Shown here piece after piece: positions 1 through 6,265 of a DNA stretch of 64,000 bases. Each line of letters opens with the position of its first letter. Positions within the stretch are counted from its first letter, which is position 1. A program made the position numbers and the translations under genes. A model generated the notes under the pieces. That model did no database searches and had not been told where the DNA came from. It worked only from the letters and a program-made list of their open reading frames with translations. The DNA is from Flavimobilis rhizosphaerae (lineage in GTDB: Bacteria; Actinomycetota; Actinomycetes; Actinomycetales; Cellulomonadaceae): positions 62,001-126,000 of the forward strand of contig NZ_JACZDF010000008.1 of assembly GCF_014852685.1 (NCBI RefSeq), in the 5' to 3' direction.

Positions 1-586
1 CGACGACGGCTGGGTGAGCGAGCCCCGCGTAGGTACCCCGGAGGTTCTCGGGCACTGCGGGGTGCGTCATGGTGAGGCCGCGCGCGTGTGCCTCGTAGAG
101 CACCGTCTCGTGGTAGCCGTGCCGGGGCGGGCGGTCGTGACCCCAGTCGTAGAACGGGTTGACGACGACGGAGTACATCGTGTGGGGTGCGGAGTCGCGC
201 GGGTCGAGGTGATCTGCGTCGTCGAGGACGGTGCCGGAGGCGTCGCGCGTGTAGGAGAGCAGGACGTCGGAGGAGTCGATCATGCCATCGACCGCCTTGG
301 CGTAGGGGTCGAGGAGGAGCTTCGCCGGGTTGCAGCGGTGGCCCCGCGCAGGGTCGTAGGGACCGTGCACGCGGAACCCGTAGCGTTGGCCGGGCTCGAC
401 CCCAGGGACGTGGACGTGCCAGACGTGCGCGGTCGACTCCGTGACCTCGACGCGGGTCTCGGTGCCCTCGTCGTCGAGCAGGCACAGCTCGACGCGATCT
501 GCGACCTCGGAGAACAGCGCGAAGTTCGTACCACCGCCGTCGAAGGTCGCACCGAGCGGGTAGGGACGGCCGGGTCGCGTTCTCAT
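1..586 (-). CDS. glgX: Glycogen debranching enzyme GlgX, N-terminal part (runs off the window)
   Basis: Reading from the ATG at 586 leftward gives MRTRPGRPYPLGATFDGGGT, then NFALFSEVADRVELCLLDD and HVWHVHVPGVEPGQRYGFRV. This is the characteristic N-terminal CBM48/isoamylase domain of GlgX/TreX debranching enzymes, which hydrolyse alpha-1,6 branches of glycogen in the cytoplasm. About 195 codons lie in the window; the catalytic GH13 domain and stop are beyond position 1. Codons and GC match the neighbours. The ATG is preceded by a purine-rich stretch. It lies head-to-tail behind the regulator gene, with a tandem-repeat spacer between them. Assignment to GlgX rather than TreX rests on the N-terminal wording only. 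Confidence 0.85.
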   Translation of the reverse strand, partial: MRTRPGRPYPLGATFDGGGTNFALFSEVADRVELCLLDDEGTETRVEVTESTAHVWHVHVPGVEPGQRYGFRVHGPYDPARGHRCNPAKLLLDPYAKAVDGMIDSSDVLLSYTRDASGTVLDDADHLDPRDSAPHTMYSVVVNPFYDWGHDRPPRHGYHETVLYEAHARGLTMTHPAVPENLRGTYAGLAHPAVV

Positions 587-641
587 CCCCCCAGGGTCGC
601 ACGGCGACGGCGGTGCGCGCGCCGTGCGGCCAGACGGCCCG

Positions 642-686
642 GTCGCGTGCTCGTCAGTCGCGTGCTCGTCAGCCGCGTGCCGGTCA
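642..686. repeat. Three tandem 15-bp repeats
   Basis: gtcgcgtgctcgtca occurs twice back to back (642-656, 657-671), followed by a degenerate third copy gccgcgtgccggtca (672-686). The array sits immediately downstream of the regulator stop and upstream of glgX. It could be replication slippage or an operator cluster; nothing in the sequence decides. Confidence 0.8.
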
Positions 687-1517
687 GCTGCGGGGCGGCG
701 TCGGGAGCTCGGTGCGTGTCGCGGCGGCGCGCTGCGGGAACGCGGGGACCGCTCGGGAGCGGGCCGTGGTCGCTGCGTCGTCACCGCGACGGACACGCAC
801 GATGCACCGGCCGGGCGCGACGAACGTGTCGATCCGGTCGAGGACCCAGGGCCCGCGCCCGCGGGCGAGAACGCCTTCGAGGAGGCCTTCGTGCAGCCGG
901 CAGACGACCTCGGGGTGCTCGCGCGCAAGGTCGAAGAAGGGGCAGCCGTGCGTCTCGAGAACGGTGCCGTCCTCGCTCACGGCCGGGTCGAAGCCTGTCG
1001 CGGCGAGGTGGTCCTCGAGCAGCCCGAGCTGGGTGCAGCCGGCGCCCTCGGCAGGGTCGAGGTCGGTGCACCCGTCGTCGAGACGCGGCCCCTGGGCGGG
1101 CGACCCGAGGAGCGTCCCCGGGTGAAGGGACGCGTCGCGGCCGAGGTCGCGGGCACGCTCGACGTCGGCGGGCGTGCCCGCGCCGAAGCCCTGGACGAGA
1201 AGACGGAGGAGTTCCTCGCGGGCGTGCTCGTCCCGCTCGTCGGCCGCCCTGCCGGGCGTCTGGACGGGTTCAGGGGTTCTCACCGCGTGGTAGAGCATGC
1301 GCGGCCGCCCGCGGGTGCGTCGCTCCTCGGGGGTGCAGGTGACGAAGCCCGCGTCGATGAGCCGGGCGAGGTGCTCGCGCGCGGTGTTCGCGTGGATGCC
1401 GGCCACCTGCGCGAGCTCGGTGACCGTCATGCCGTCGCGGTGCTGGAGAGCGTCGAGCAGCGCGACCCGGCTCGCCGAGGCGAGCGCGCGGTACGTGGTG
1501 ACACGACGATTGCTCAT
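684..1517 (-). CDS. ArsR-family (COG2345-like) winged-helix regulator with cysteine-containing C-terminal domain
   Basis: A 277-aa protein. Residues about 5-75 form a winged helix-turn-helix (YRALASASRVALLDALQH, then MTVTELAQVAGIHANTAREH). A linker follows, then a C-terminal domain with CTDLDPAEGAGCTQLGLLEDH and HGCPFFDLAREHPEVVCRLH. This Cys pattern is typical of the SufR-like COG2345 regulators, which often sense a metal or Fe-S cluster. The ligand here is inferred from family, not shown. No suf genes are in view, so it should not be named sufR. A spaced inverted repeat lies just upstream of the start, suggesting autoregulation. Confidence 0.75.
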   Translation of the reverse strand: MSNRRVTTYRALASASRVALLDALQHRDGMTVTELAQVAGIHANTAREHLARLIDAGFVTCTPEERRTRGRPRMLYHAVRTPEPVQTPGRAADERDEHAREELLRLLVQGFGAGTPADVERARDLGRDASLHPGTLLGSPAQGPRLDDGCTDLDPAEGAGCTQLGLLEDHLAATGFDPAVSEDGTVLETHGCPFFDLAREHPEVVCRLHEGLLEGVLARGRGPWVLDRIDTFVAPGRCIVRVRRGDDAATTARSRAVPAFPQRAAATRTELPTPPRS

Positions 1518-1519
1518 GT

Positions 1520-1553
1520 CACGATTATTGACGGCCTGAGAGGGGCAATCGTG
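1520..1553 (-). promoter_or_regulatory. Candidate operator/promoter of the ArsR-type regulator
   Basis: Inverted arms cacgatt (1520-1526) and aatcgtg (1547-1553) are separated by 20 nt directly upstream of the regulator ATG (1517). Between the arms, read on the minus strand, lies an AT-rich AATAAT that could be a -10 placing the start site at or next to the ATG. The assignment as the regulator's own binding site is inference. Confidence 0.4.
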
Positions 1554-1589
1554 GGACTTCCGTCCGCGCAGGACCGGGGCTGGGCGGGG

Positions 1590-2054
1590 TTAGGGCGTCA
1601 GGACCGGCATGACGAGCCGCGTGACCGCGGCCGCTGGGTCGCCGCCCGGTGCCGGCTCGCTCACGTACTCCTCGAGGAGGTCGCCGCGTAGGTCGAGGCC
1701 GCGTGCGACCCGCTCGTCCTCGAGCCGCATCCAGACGTGCGGGAGGCACGCGTAGGCACCGCGGTGCGTCGTCACGAGGGCGGGCCCGCCCGGCAGGGAC
1801 CGCGTCGTCGCGCGGCCGTGCGTGACCATCGTGGCGGGGGAGAGCGCGACGGCGGCCGAGACGTCGGTCGCGGCTCCCGAACGTGAGTGGTACCACGCGA
1901 CGAAGGGGCCTGCGGCCGCGTGCCCGGTCGCGGCGAGCGCGAGATCGAGCTCGGCGTACGCCACGGGAAGGAAAGCGCCAAGTTCACCGACGGCGACCTC
2001 GTCGCGGATCGCCAGGACCGTCTGCGGCGGCAGCTTGACGAGCTCGACGTGCAT
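1590..2054 (-). CDS. GyrI-like / AraC-type effector-binding domain protein
   Basis: A 154-aa stand-alone small-molecule-binding domain. MHVELVKLPPQTVLAIRDEV, then GELGAFLPVAYAELDLALA, GPFVAWYHSR and a late VTTHRGAYACLPHVWMRLED match the SHS2-fold family of BmrR/Rob/GyrI effector domains, without an attached HTH. The start at 2054 follows GGGAGG four nt upstream; a longer in-frame extension to 2156 exists but overlaps the tRNA terminator and looks non-coding. It lies 72 bp upstream of the ArsR-type regulator on the same strand. Ligand unknown. Confidence 0.7.
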   Translation of the reverse strand: MHVELVKLPPQTVLAIRDEVAVGELGAFLPVAYAELDLALAATGHAAAGPFVAWYHSRSGAATDVSAAVALSPATMVTHGRATTRSLPGGPALVTTHRGAYACLPHVWMRLEDERVARGLDLRGDLLEEYVSEPAPGGDPAAAVTRLVMPVLTP

Positions 2055-2146
2055 GGGGCCTCCCGGGGTGCGCACGGTGACCTTGTCAGCATAGTCCGTC
2101 CTTGCGCAGTTCGGGTAGAACGCTCGTCGCCAGGGGACGGGAACGG

Positions 2147-2174
2147 CGAAGGCCACCCCGAGGGGTGGCCTTCG
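2147..2174 (-). terminator. Terminator of the tRNA Gly-Val unit
   Basis: A perfect 13-bp stem (2147-2159 with 2162-2174) closed by a GA loop, 7 nt beyond the tRNA-Val end. It has the same CGAAGGCC..GGCCTTCG arms as the other two tRNA-Val terminators in the window. Confidence 0.8.
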
Positions 2175-2180
2175 TGTGTG

Positions 2181-2252
2181 TGGGCGATACTGGGATCGAA
2201 CCAGTGACCTCTTCCGTGTCAGGGAAGCGCGCTACCGCTGCGCCAATCGCCC
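2181..2252 (-). tRNA. tRNA-Val (anticodon GAC)
   Basis: A 72-nt cloverleaf on the minus strand with acceptor arms GGGCGAT/ATCGCCC, anticodon loop CTGACAC (GAC) and T-arm GGTTCGATCC. CCA is not encoded. Its sequence is identical to the copy at 2598-2669. Confidence 0.95.
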
Positions 2253-2335
2253 GACGCCTGGAGGCCAGGCGGCGGAGGAGCGGATCCAAGCGACGAGCCG
2301 CCCCACGGGGCGGCTCGATCCAGAATTCTCGTCCG

Positions 2336-2407
2336 AGCGGATGACGGGATTCGAACCCGCGACCCTCACCTTGGCAAGGTGATGCTCTACCACTGAGCCA
2401 CATCCGC
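2336..2407 (-). tRNA. tRNA-Gly (anticodon GCC)
   Basis: A 72-nt cloverleaf with acceptor arms GCGGATG/CATCCGC, anticodon loop TTGCCAA (GCC), T-loop GGTTCGAATCC and a T discriminator. It is identical to the copy at 2796-2867 and is the first gene of the second tRNA unit. Confidence 0.95.
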
Positions 2408-2450
2408 ACGCCATCGCGATCCGGTCTCCCGGGCCGCGCGGTGCTCCACA

Positions 2451-2480
2451 AAGATAGTCCACGGAGGCGCGGAACTCCAA
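2451..2480 (-). promoter_or_regulatory. Promoter of the tRNA Gly-Val unit
   Basis: On the minus strand, TTGGAG (2475-2480) and TATCTT (2451-2456) are separated by 18 bp, about 44 bp upstream of tRNA-Gly. This is a sigma70/HrdB-like arrangement. Confidence 0.6.
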
Positions 2481-2562
2481 AACGAACCCCGGTGCCGCGC
2501 GCCGGGCACGACGTGAGCCCGCGGAAGCGCGAGGAGGGCCGGCAGAAGCGCGTGGAGAACGA

Positions 2563-2592
2563 CGAAGGCCACCCCCGAGGGGGTGGCCTTCG
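2563..2592 (-). terminator. Terminator of the tRNA Gly-Cys-Val unit
   Basis: A perfect 14-bp stem (2563-2576 with 2579-2592) with a GA loop, 5 nt past the tRNA-Val end. It is near identical to the hairpin at 2147-2174. Confidence 0.8.
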
Positions 2593-2597
2593 TGCTG

Positions 2598-2669
2598 TGG
2601 GCGATACTGGGATCGAACCAGTGACCTCTTCCGTGTCAGGGAAGCGCGCTACCGCTGCGCCAATCGCCC
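2598..2669 (-). tRNA. tRNA-Val (anticodon GAC)
   Basis: A second identical copy of tRNA-Val(GAC): 72 nt, arms GGGCGAT/ATCGCCC, anticodon loop CTGACAC. It is the last gene of the Gly-Cys-Val unit. Confidence 0.95.
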
Positions 2670-2686
2670 AGAGGGGTACTGCTGCG

Positions 2687-2757
2687 AGGTGGAGACGGGA
2701 TTCGAACCCGTGTGTACGGCTTTGCAGGCCGCTGCCTCGCCTCTCGGCCACTCCACC
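2687..2757 (-). tRNA. tRNA-Cys (anticodon GCA)
   Basis: A 71-nt cloverleaf with arms GGTGGAG/CTCCACC, anticodon loop CTGCAAA (GCA) and T-arm GGGTTCGAATCCC. It lies between Gly and Val; the Gly-Cys-Val order is common in actinobacteria. Confidence 0.95.
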
Positions 2758-2795
2758 GTGGACTACGCGAACCGGCGAACCGGCGCTCGTCTCCG

Positions 2796-2867
2796 AGCGG
2801 ATGACGGGATTCGAACCCGCGACCCTCACCTTGGCAAGGTGATGCTCTACCACTGAGCCACATCCGC
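2796..2867 (-). tRNA. tRNA-Gly (anticodon GCC)
   Basis: First gene of the Gly-Cys-Val unit: 72 nt, arms GCGGATG/CATCCGC, anticodon loop TTGCCAA, identical to the 2336-2407 copy. Confidence 0.95.
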
Positions 2868-2912
2868 ATGACATCGGCCTCCGGGTGTCCCCGGTGCCGC
2901 GGCACTCGCAGA

Positions 2913-2942
2913 ACATTAGTCGACACATGCGCGGACGTCCAA
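2913..2942 (-). promoter_or_regulatory. Promoter of the tRNA Gly-Cys-Val unit
   Basis: Minus-strand TTGGAC (2937-2942) and TAATGT (2913-2918) with an 18-bp spacer, 45 bp upstream of tRNA-Gly. Geometry is the same as the promoter of the second tRNA unit. Confidence 0.65.
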
Positions 2943-2999
2943 CTCACACCCGTGTGACCTGCCCCCGGACCCGTCCGTCCCCGGCCCGGAGTCGCGGGA

Positions 3000-3005
3000 T
3001 ATCGT
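3000..3005 (+). promoter_or_regulatory. -10 element of a probably leaderless pabB mRNA
   Basis: TATCGT ends 6 nt before the GTG at 3012, and no Shine-Dalgarno lies between. Transcription would start at or next to the start codon. Confidence 0.5.
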
Positions 3006-3011
3006 GGCGCC

Positions 3012-4118
3012 GTGATCTTCCACGCAGCCCAGCAAGCCGCCGCGACCGCGCGGTTCGGCGGCATCGCTGCGCGGGGGGTCATCGACGTCGTCGACCCCTC
3101 GACCCGGGCGGGTGCCGCCCGCCTCGCCGAGGGTGGGACCTGGTTCGTCCGAGCGACCTTCGAGGGCGACTGCGTCGCGTGGCGCATGGCCGAGGTCGTG
3201 GCCGACGACGCGACACCGGCCGGGGCACCGTGGGAGGGCCCCGACCCCGCGCGCTGGTCGACCTCGCTCGACGCCGACGGCTACCGCTCCGGGGTGCGCG
3301 CGGTGCGGGCCGCAGTCCACGAGGGCGACGTCTACCAGGCGAACCTGTGCCGCGTCCTCGCCGCGCCGCTCGCTCCTGCCGGGGGTGAGCCCGACGCCGC
3401 GGCGCTCGACGCGAGGCTCGCGGCGGGCAACCCGTCGCCCTACGGCGGGCACCTCCACGTCCCCGCGGACCAGCTGCTCCCCGACGGCCGTCCGGTCCCG
3501 CCCGCGTGGGTCGTCCCGGCGTCGCCCGAGCTCTTCCTGTCGCTCGACGACGGCGTCCTGCGTTCCGCGCCCATCAAGGGGACCGCGGCGACCGCCACGG
3601 GCCTCACACCCAAGGACGAGGCCGAGAACATCATGATCACCGACCTCGTCCGCAACGACCTCCACCGGGTCTGCACGCCCGGGACTGTGCGCGTCGAGAA
3701 GCTCCTCGACGTCGAGGAGCACCCCGGGCTCGCGCACCTCGTGACGACCGTCGCGGGTGAGCTGCTGCCGGGGGCGGGCTGGGACGACATCCTCGCCGCG
3801 ACGTTCCCGCCCGCGTCGGTGTCCGGCGCGCCGAAGCGCGCTGCGCTCGACCTCATCGCCGCGCTCGAGCCGGTGCCGCGCGGCCCGTACTGCGGCGCGT
3901 TCGGCTGGATCGACGCCGACGCCCGCCGAGCGCTCCTCGGCGTCGGCATCCGCACGTTCTGGTGGGAGGCCGGCGTCCTCCGCTTCGGGACGGGGGCCGG
4001 CATCACGTGGGGCTCCGACCCGGACGGCGAGTGGCGGGAGACCGAGCTCAAGGCCGTGCGGCTCGTCGGGCTCGCGTCCGTTCCTGCGCGGCTGCGTACG
4101 ACCACGGAGGACCGATGA
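3012..4118 (+). CDS. pabB: Aminodeoxychorismate synthase component I (PabB)
   Basis: A 368-aa chorismate-binding enzyme that, with a PabA-type glutaminase, makes 4-amino-4-deoxychorismate for folate. Visible motifs: YQANLCR, SPELFL, APIKGTAAT (the PIKGT Lys is diagnostic of ADC synthase rather than anthranilate synthase), DEAENIMITDLVRNDL, FPPASVSGAPK and GIRTF. It is shorter than the usual 450-500 aa because the N-terminal regulatory subdomain is reduced. No PabA gene is in the window. The stop overlaps the pabC start (ATGA), so the pair is translationally coupled. The GTG start has no SD but an apparent -10 right upstream. Confidence 0.88.
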   Translation: MIFHAAQQAAATARFGGIAARGVIDVVDPSTRAGAARLAEGGTWFVRATFEGDCVAWRMAEVVADDATPAGAPWEGPDPARWSTSLDADGYRSGVRAVRAAVHEGDVYQANLCRVLAAPLAPAGGEPDAAALDARLAAGNPSPYGGHLHVPADQLLPDGRPVPPAWVVPASPELFLSLDDGVLRSAPIKGTAATATGLTPKDEAENIMITDLVRNDLHRVCTPGTVRVEKLLDVEEHPGLAHLVTTVAGELLPGAGWDDILAATFPPASVSGAPKRAALDLIAALEPVPRGPYCGAFGWIDADARRALLGVGIRTFWWEAGVLRFGTGAGITWGSDPDGEWRETELKAVRLVGLASVPARLRTTTEDR

Positions 4119-4939
4119 CGACGACGTGGCTCGACGGCCGGATCCTGGGGGACGCCCGCGTGGGGATCCCCGTGACCGACCGCGCGCTCACCCTCGGTGA
4201 CGGCGTCTTCGAGACGCTCGCCGTCGTCCGGGGGAGGCCCTTCGCTGTGACCCGACACGTCGGTCGGCTCGCGGCGTCCGCGGCGAAGGTCGGGATCGAC
4301 CTGCCAGACGAGGACGTCGTCCGCGGCGCGATCGACGCCGTCCTGCGGGCCGATCCGACCGCCGGACGCGTGCGGGTCACCTGGACCGCAGGGGACGGCC
4401 CCGCCGGGCCGGTGCGCGGTGACGGGCCCGGTCGGCTGCTCGTCAGTGCGTCGGCCGCCCCCGTCACCGGACCGGTGCGCGCATGGCGCGCGCCGTGGGT
4501 GCGCAACGAACGGTCACCGCTCGCCGGCGTGAAATCGACGTCGTACCAGGAGAACGTCGTCACGCTTGCCGCAGCCAGGCGGCGCGGCGCCGACGAGGCG
4601 CTCCTCGCTGACACGACCGGCCGCCTCAGCGAGGCGGCGACCTCGAACGTCCTCGTGGGTGACGGTGAGTGCTTCCTCACCCCGACGCTCGCGACCGGCT
4701 GCCTGCCGGGCGTGACCCGCGCGCTCCTCCTCGCATGGTCCGCCGCGCTGCCCGTCCCGGTGACTGAGGGAGACGTCGCGTTCGACGCGCTCGAGGGACG
4801 ACCGCTCGCCCTCACGTCGGCTCTGCGCGGCGTCGCACCGGTCGTCGAGCTCGACGGCGCTGCCCAGCCCGAGGATGCGCGTACGACGGAGGTCGCGCGG
4901 GCCTTCGCCGCGCTGCGGGACGACGACCTGGACCCGTGA
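4115..4939 (+). CDS. pabC: Aminotransferase class IV, probable aminodeoxychorismate lyase (PabC)
   Basis: A 274-aa PLP fold-type IV enzyme. Evidence: VTDRALTLGDGVFETLAVVRG near the N-terminus, the Schiff-base Lys in AGVKSTSYQENV, and the conserved EALLADTTGRLSEAATSNVL block. It would release pyruvate from aminodeoxychorismate to give p-aminobenzoate. The family also contains branched-chain and D-amino-acid transaminases, but ATGA overlap with pabB makes the ADC-lyase role most likely. The next gene, a sortase, has its own promoter-like site and is functionally unrelated. Confidence 0.82.
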   Translation: MTTTWLDGRILGDARVGIPVTDRALTLGDGVFETLAVVRGRPFAVTRHVGRLAASAAKVGIDLPDEDVVRGAIDAVLRADPTAGRVRVTWTAGDGPAGPVRGDGPGRLLVSASAAPVTGPVRAWRAPWVRNERSPLAGVKSTSYQENVVTLAAARRRGADEALLADTTGRLSEAATSNVLVGDGECFLTPTLATGCLPGVTRALLLAWSAALPVPVTEGDVAFDALEGRPLALTSALRGVAPVVELDGAAQPEDARTTEVARAFAALRDDDLDP

Positions 4940-4983
4940 TCCTGCCGCACTCCGCGCAGCCCGGGGTGCGCGGTGACGACACG

Positions 4984-4989
4984 TAGGAT
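4984..4989 (+). promoter_or_regulatory. -10 element upstream of the sortase gene
   Basis: TAGGAT, 28 nt before the ATG at 5018. A good SD (AAGGAG at 5007-5012) lies in between, so a leadered mRNA starting near 4996 is expected. Confidence 0.45.
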
Positions 4990-5017
4990 GAGCGCCACAC
5001 GCAGGTAAGGAGAGCGC

Positions 5018-5788
5018 ATGGAGCACGCGACGGCCGTCGGCCGCCACGGCGCGCGTCGCGCCCCCGCCCGCATCGGCGTCCTCGGGTTCCTCGGCGAGCT
5101 CCTCCTCACAGGGGGCGTCGTCGTGGGGCTCTTCGTCGTCTGGCAGCTGTGGTGGACGGGGCTCGCCCCTGCTGCGGAGGCGCGCGAGCAGGTCACGCGG
5201 TTCTACGCGCACGTCGAGCCCGCCGCGCCCGAGGTCGTCGAGCCCGACGGCCTGCGCACCGACGACGTCCCCGAGGTCGCGCAGGTCGGCCACGGCGAGA
5301 CGCTCGGCGTCCTCATCGTCCCCGCGTGGGCTGACAAGACGCAGAACCGCATGCCTGTCGTCGAGGGAGTGACGCCCGACGTCCTCGACCGTGCCTTCGC
5401 TGGCCACTACCCGGACACCGCGGCACCGGGGCAGCTCGGCAACTTTTCCGTCGCGGGGCACCGCCGTTCGTACGGCAACAACTTCCTCCACGTGCCCGAT
5501 CTTGAGGCCGGTGAGGCCGTCGTCGTCGAGACCGCCGACACGTGGTTCGTCTACCGTGTCACGGGGCACGAGATCGTCACCCCGGACCGCACCGACGTCG
5601 TCGCTCCCGTCCCCGGCAAGCCTGGGGAGGAGCCTGACCGTCGCATGCTCACGATGACGACGTGCCACTCCCTCCGGTACGGCGCCTTCGGCAACGACCA
5701 CCGCTGGATCGTCCACGCCGAGCTCGAGGGGTGGCTGCCGCGCTCCGCCGGCACCCCGGACGTCGTCGCCGAGATGGAGGCCCCCTGA
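5018..5788 (+). CDS. srtE: Class E sortase
   Basis: A 256-aa membrane transpeptidase that attaches LPxTG/LAxTG-type proteins to peptidoglycan outside the membrane. There is one N-terminal transmembrane helix (about 20-44) and a sortase domain with the catalytic triad visible: His148 (VAGHRRSYG), Cys216 (TMTTCHSL) and Arg229 (NDHRW). The TxTTCH context and Actinobacteria background fit class E. SD AAGGAG is 5 nt before the ATG. The stop overlaps the next small gene (TGATG). No obvious LPxTG substrate gene is in the window, so this is probably a housekeeping sortase. Confidence 0.88.
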   Translation: MEHATAVGRHGARRAPARIGVLGFLGELLLTGGVVVGLFVVWQLWWTGLAPAAEAREQVTRFYAHVEPAAPEVVEPDGLRTDDVPEVAQVGHGETLGVLIVPAWADKTQNRMPVVEGVTPDVLDRAFAGHYPDTAAPGQLGNFSVAGHRRSYGNNFLHVPDLEAGEAVVVETADTWFVYRVTGHEIVTPDRTDVVAPVPGKPGEEPDRRMLTMTTCHSLRYGAFGNDHRWIVHAELEGWLPRSAGTPDVVAEMEAP

Positions 5789-5973
5789 TGTGGACGTGGA
5801 TCTTCCGGCACCTTCCCGGACCTGCGGCTGTCCGCGCGCTGCTCGTGCTCATCGTCATGGTTGCGCTCGTCGCGGCACTGTTCGTGTGGGTGTTCCCATG
5901 GGTGGCCGAGCAGTGGCCCGGGCTCGTCGGACGGCCCGACGTCGCCGTGTCCGGGACGTCCTCACAGGGCTGA
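5788..5973 (+). CDS. Small single-span membrane protein coupled to the sortase
   Basis: A 61-aa protein starting MWTWIFRHLPGPAAVRALLV with one long hydrophobic helix (about 15-40) and a short polar C-terminus. Its ATG overlaps the sortase stop (TGATG), so it is co-translated. Small one-helix proteins often follow class E sortase genes in actinobacteria; whether it is a sortase partner is unknown. It ends about 55 bp before the tRNA-Val(CAC) terminator, which may serve both strands. Confidence 0.75.
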   Translation: MWTWIFRHLPGPAAVRALLVLIVMVALVAALFVWVFPWVAEQWPGLVGRPDVAVSGTSSQG

Positions 5974-6029
5974 GCGCACCACGGTCCTCGAGGCCCCACG
6001 ACGACGCTGTCGCGCGTCCCCGAGAACGA

Positions 6030-6061
6030 CGAAGGCCCCTCCCGTCCGGGAGGGGCCTTCG
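6030..6061 (-). terminator. Terminator of tRNA-Val(CAC)
   Basis: A 14-bp perfect stem (6030-6043 with 6048-6061) and a GTCC loop, 6 nt beyond the tRNA end. It shares outer arms with the two tRNA-Val(GAC) terminators and may also stop the convergent sortase operon. Confidence 0.8.
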
Positions 6062-6067
6062 TGCTCG

Positions 6068-6139
6068 TGGGCGATACTGGGTTCGAACCAGTGACCTCTT
6101 CGGTGTGAACGAAGCGCGCTACCACTGCGCCAATCGCCC
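6068..6139 (-). tRNA. tRNA-Val (anticodon CAC)
   Basis: A 72-nt cloverleaf, near identical to the tRNA-Val(GAC) genes but with anticodon arm CTTCG-TTCACAC-CGAAG (CAC), reading GTG codons. It is a single-gene unit with its own promoter-like site and terminator. Confidence 0.95.
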
Positions 6140-6156
6140 GGCGTGGTGCGGGGACG

Positions 6157-6186
6157 ACTCTAGCGCGTCGTCGGGCGAGGTGCGAA
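6157..6186 (-). promoter_or_regulatory. Probable promoter of tRNA-Val(CAC)
   Basis: Minus-strand TTCGCA (6181-6186) and TAGAGT (6157-6162), spacer 18 bp, about 17 bp upstream of the tRNA. The -35 match is weak. Confidence 0.4.
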
Positions 6187-6265
6187 ATCGAGCGCTCCGG
6201 GGCGCCTCGAGCGTTGCCTGCGCGCCGGGCCGCAGCCCTCCGGCCACGGCCCGGCGGGGGTCCGC

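Noticed and set aside
624-1691. Plus-strand 355-aa and 442-aa ORFs at the left end
   Set aside because: They are shadows of glgX and the ArsR-type regulator on the minus strand; no recognisable domains.
2086-2928. 280-aa minus ORF across the tRNA genes
   Set aside because: It runs through four tRNA genes; repeats in the protein simply reflect the duplicated tRNA sequences.
5018-5973. Sortase-assembled pilus locus
   Set aside because: The sortase is class E with only a small membrane protein beside it; no LPxTG pilin genes are adjacent. The pili in this window are type IV.
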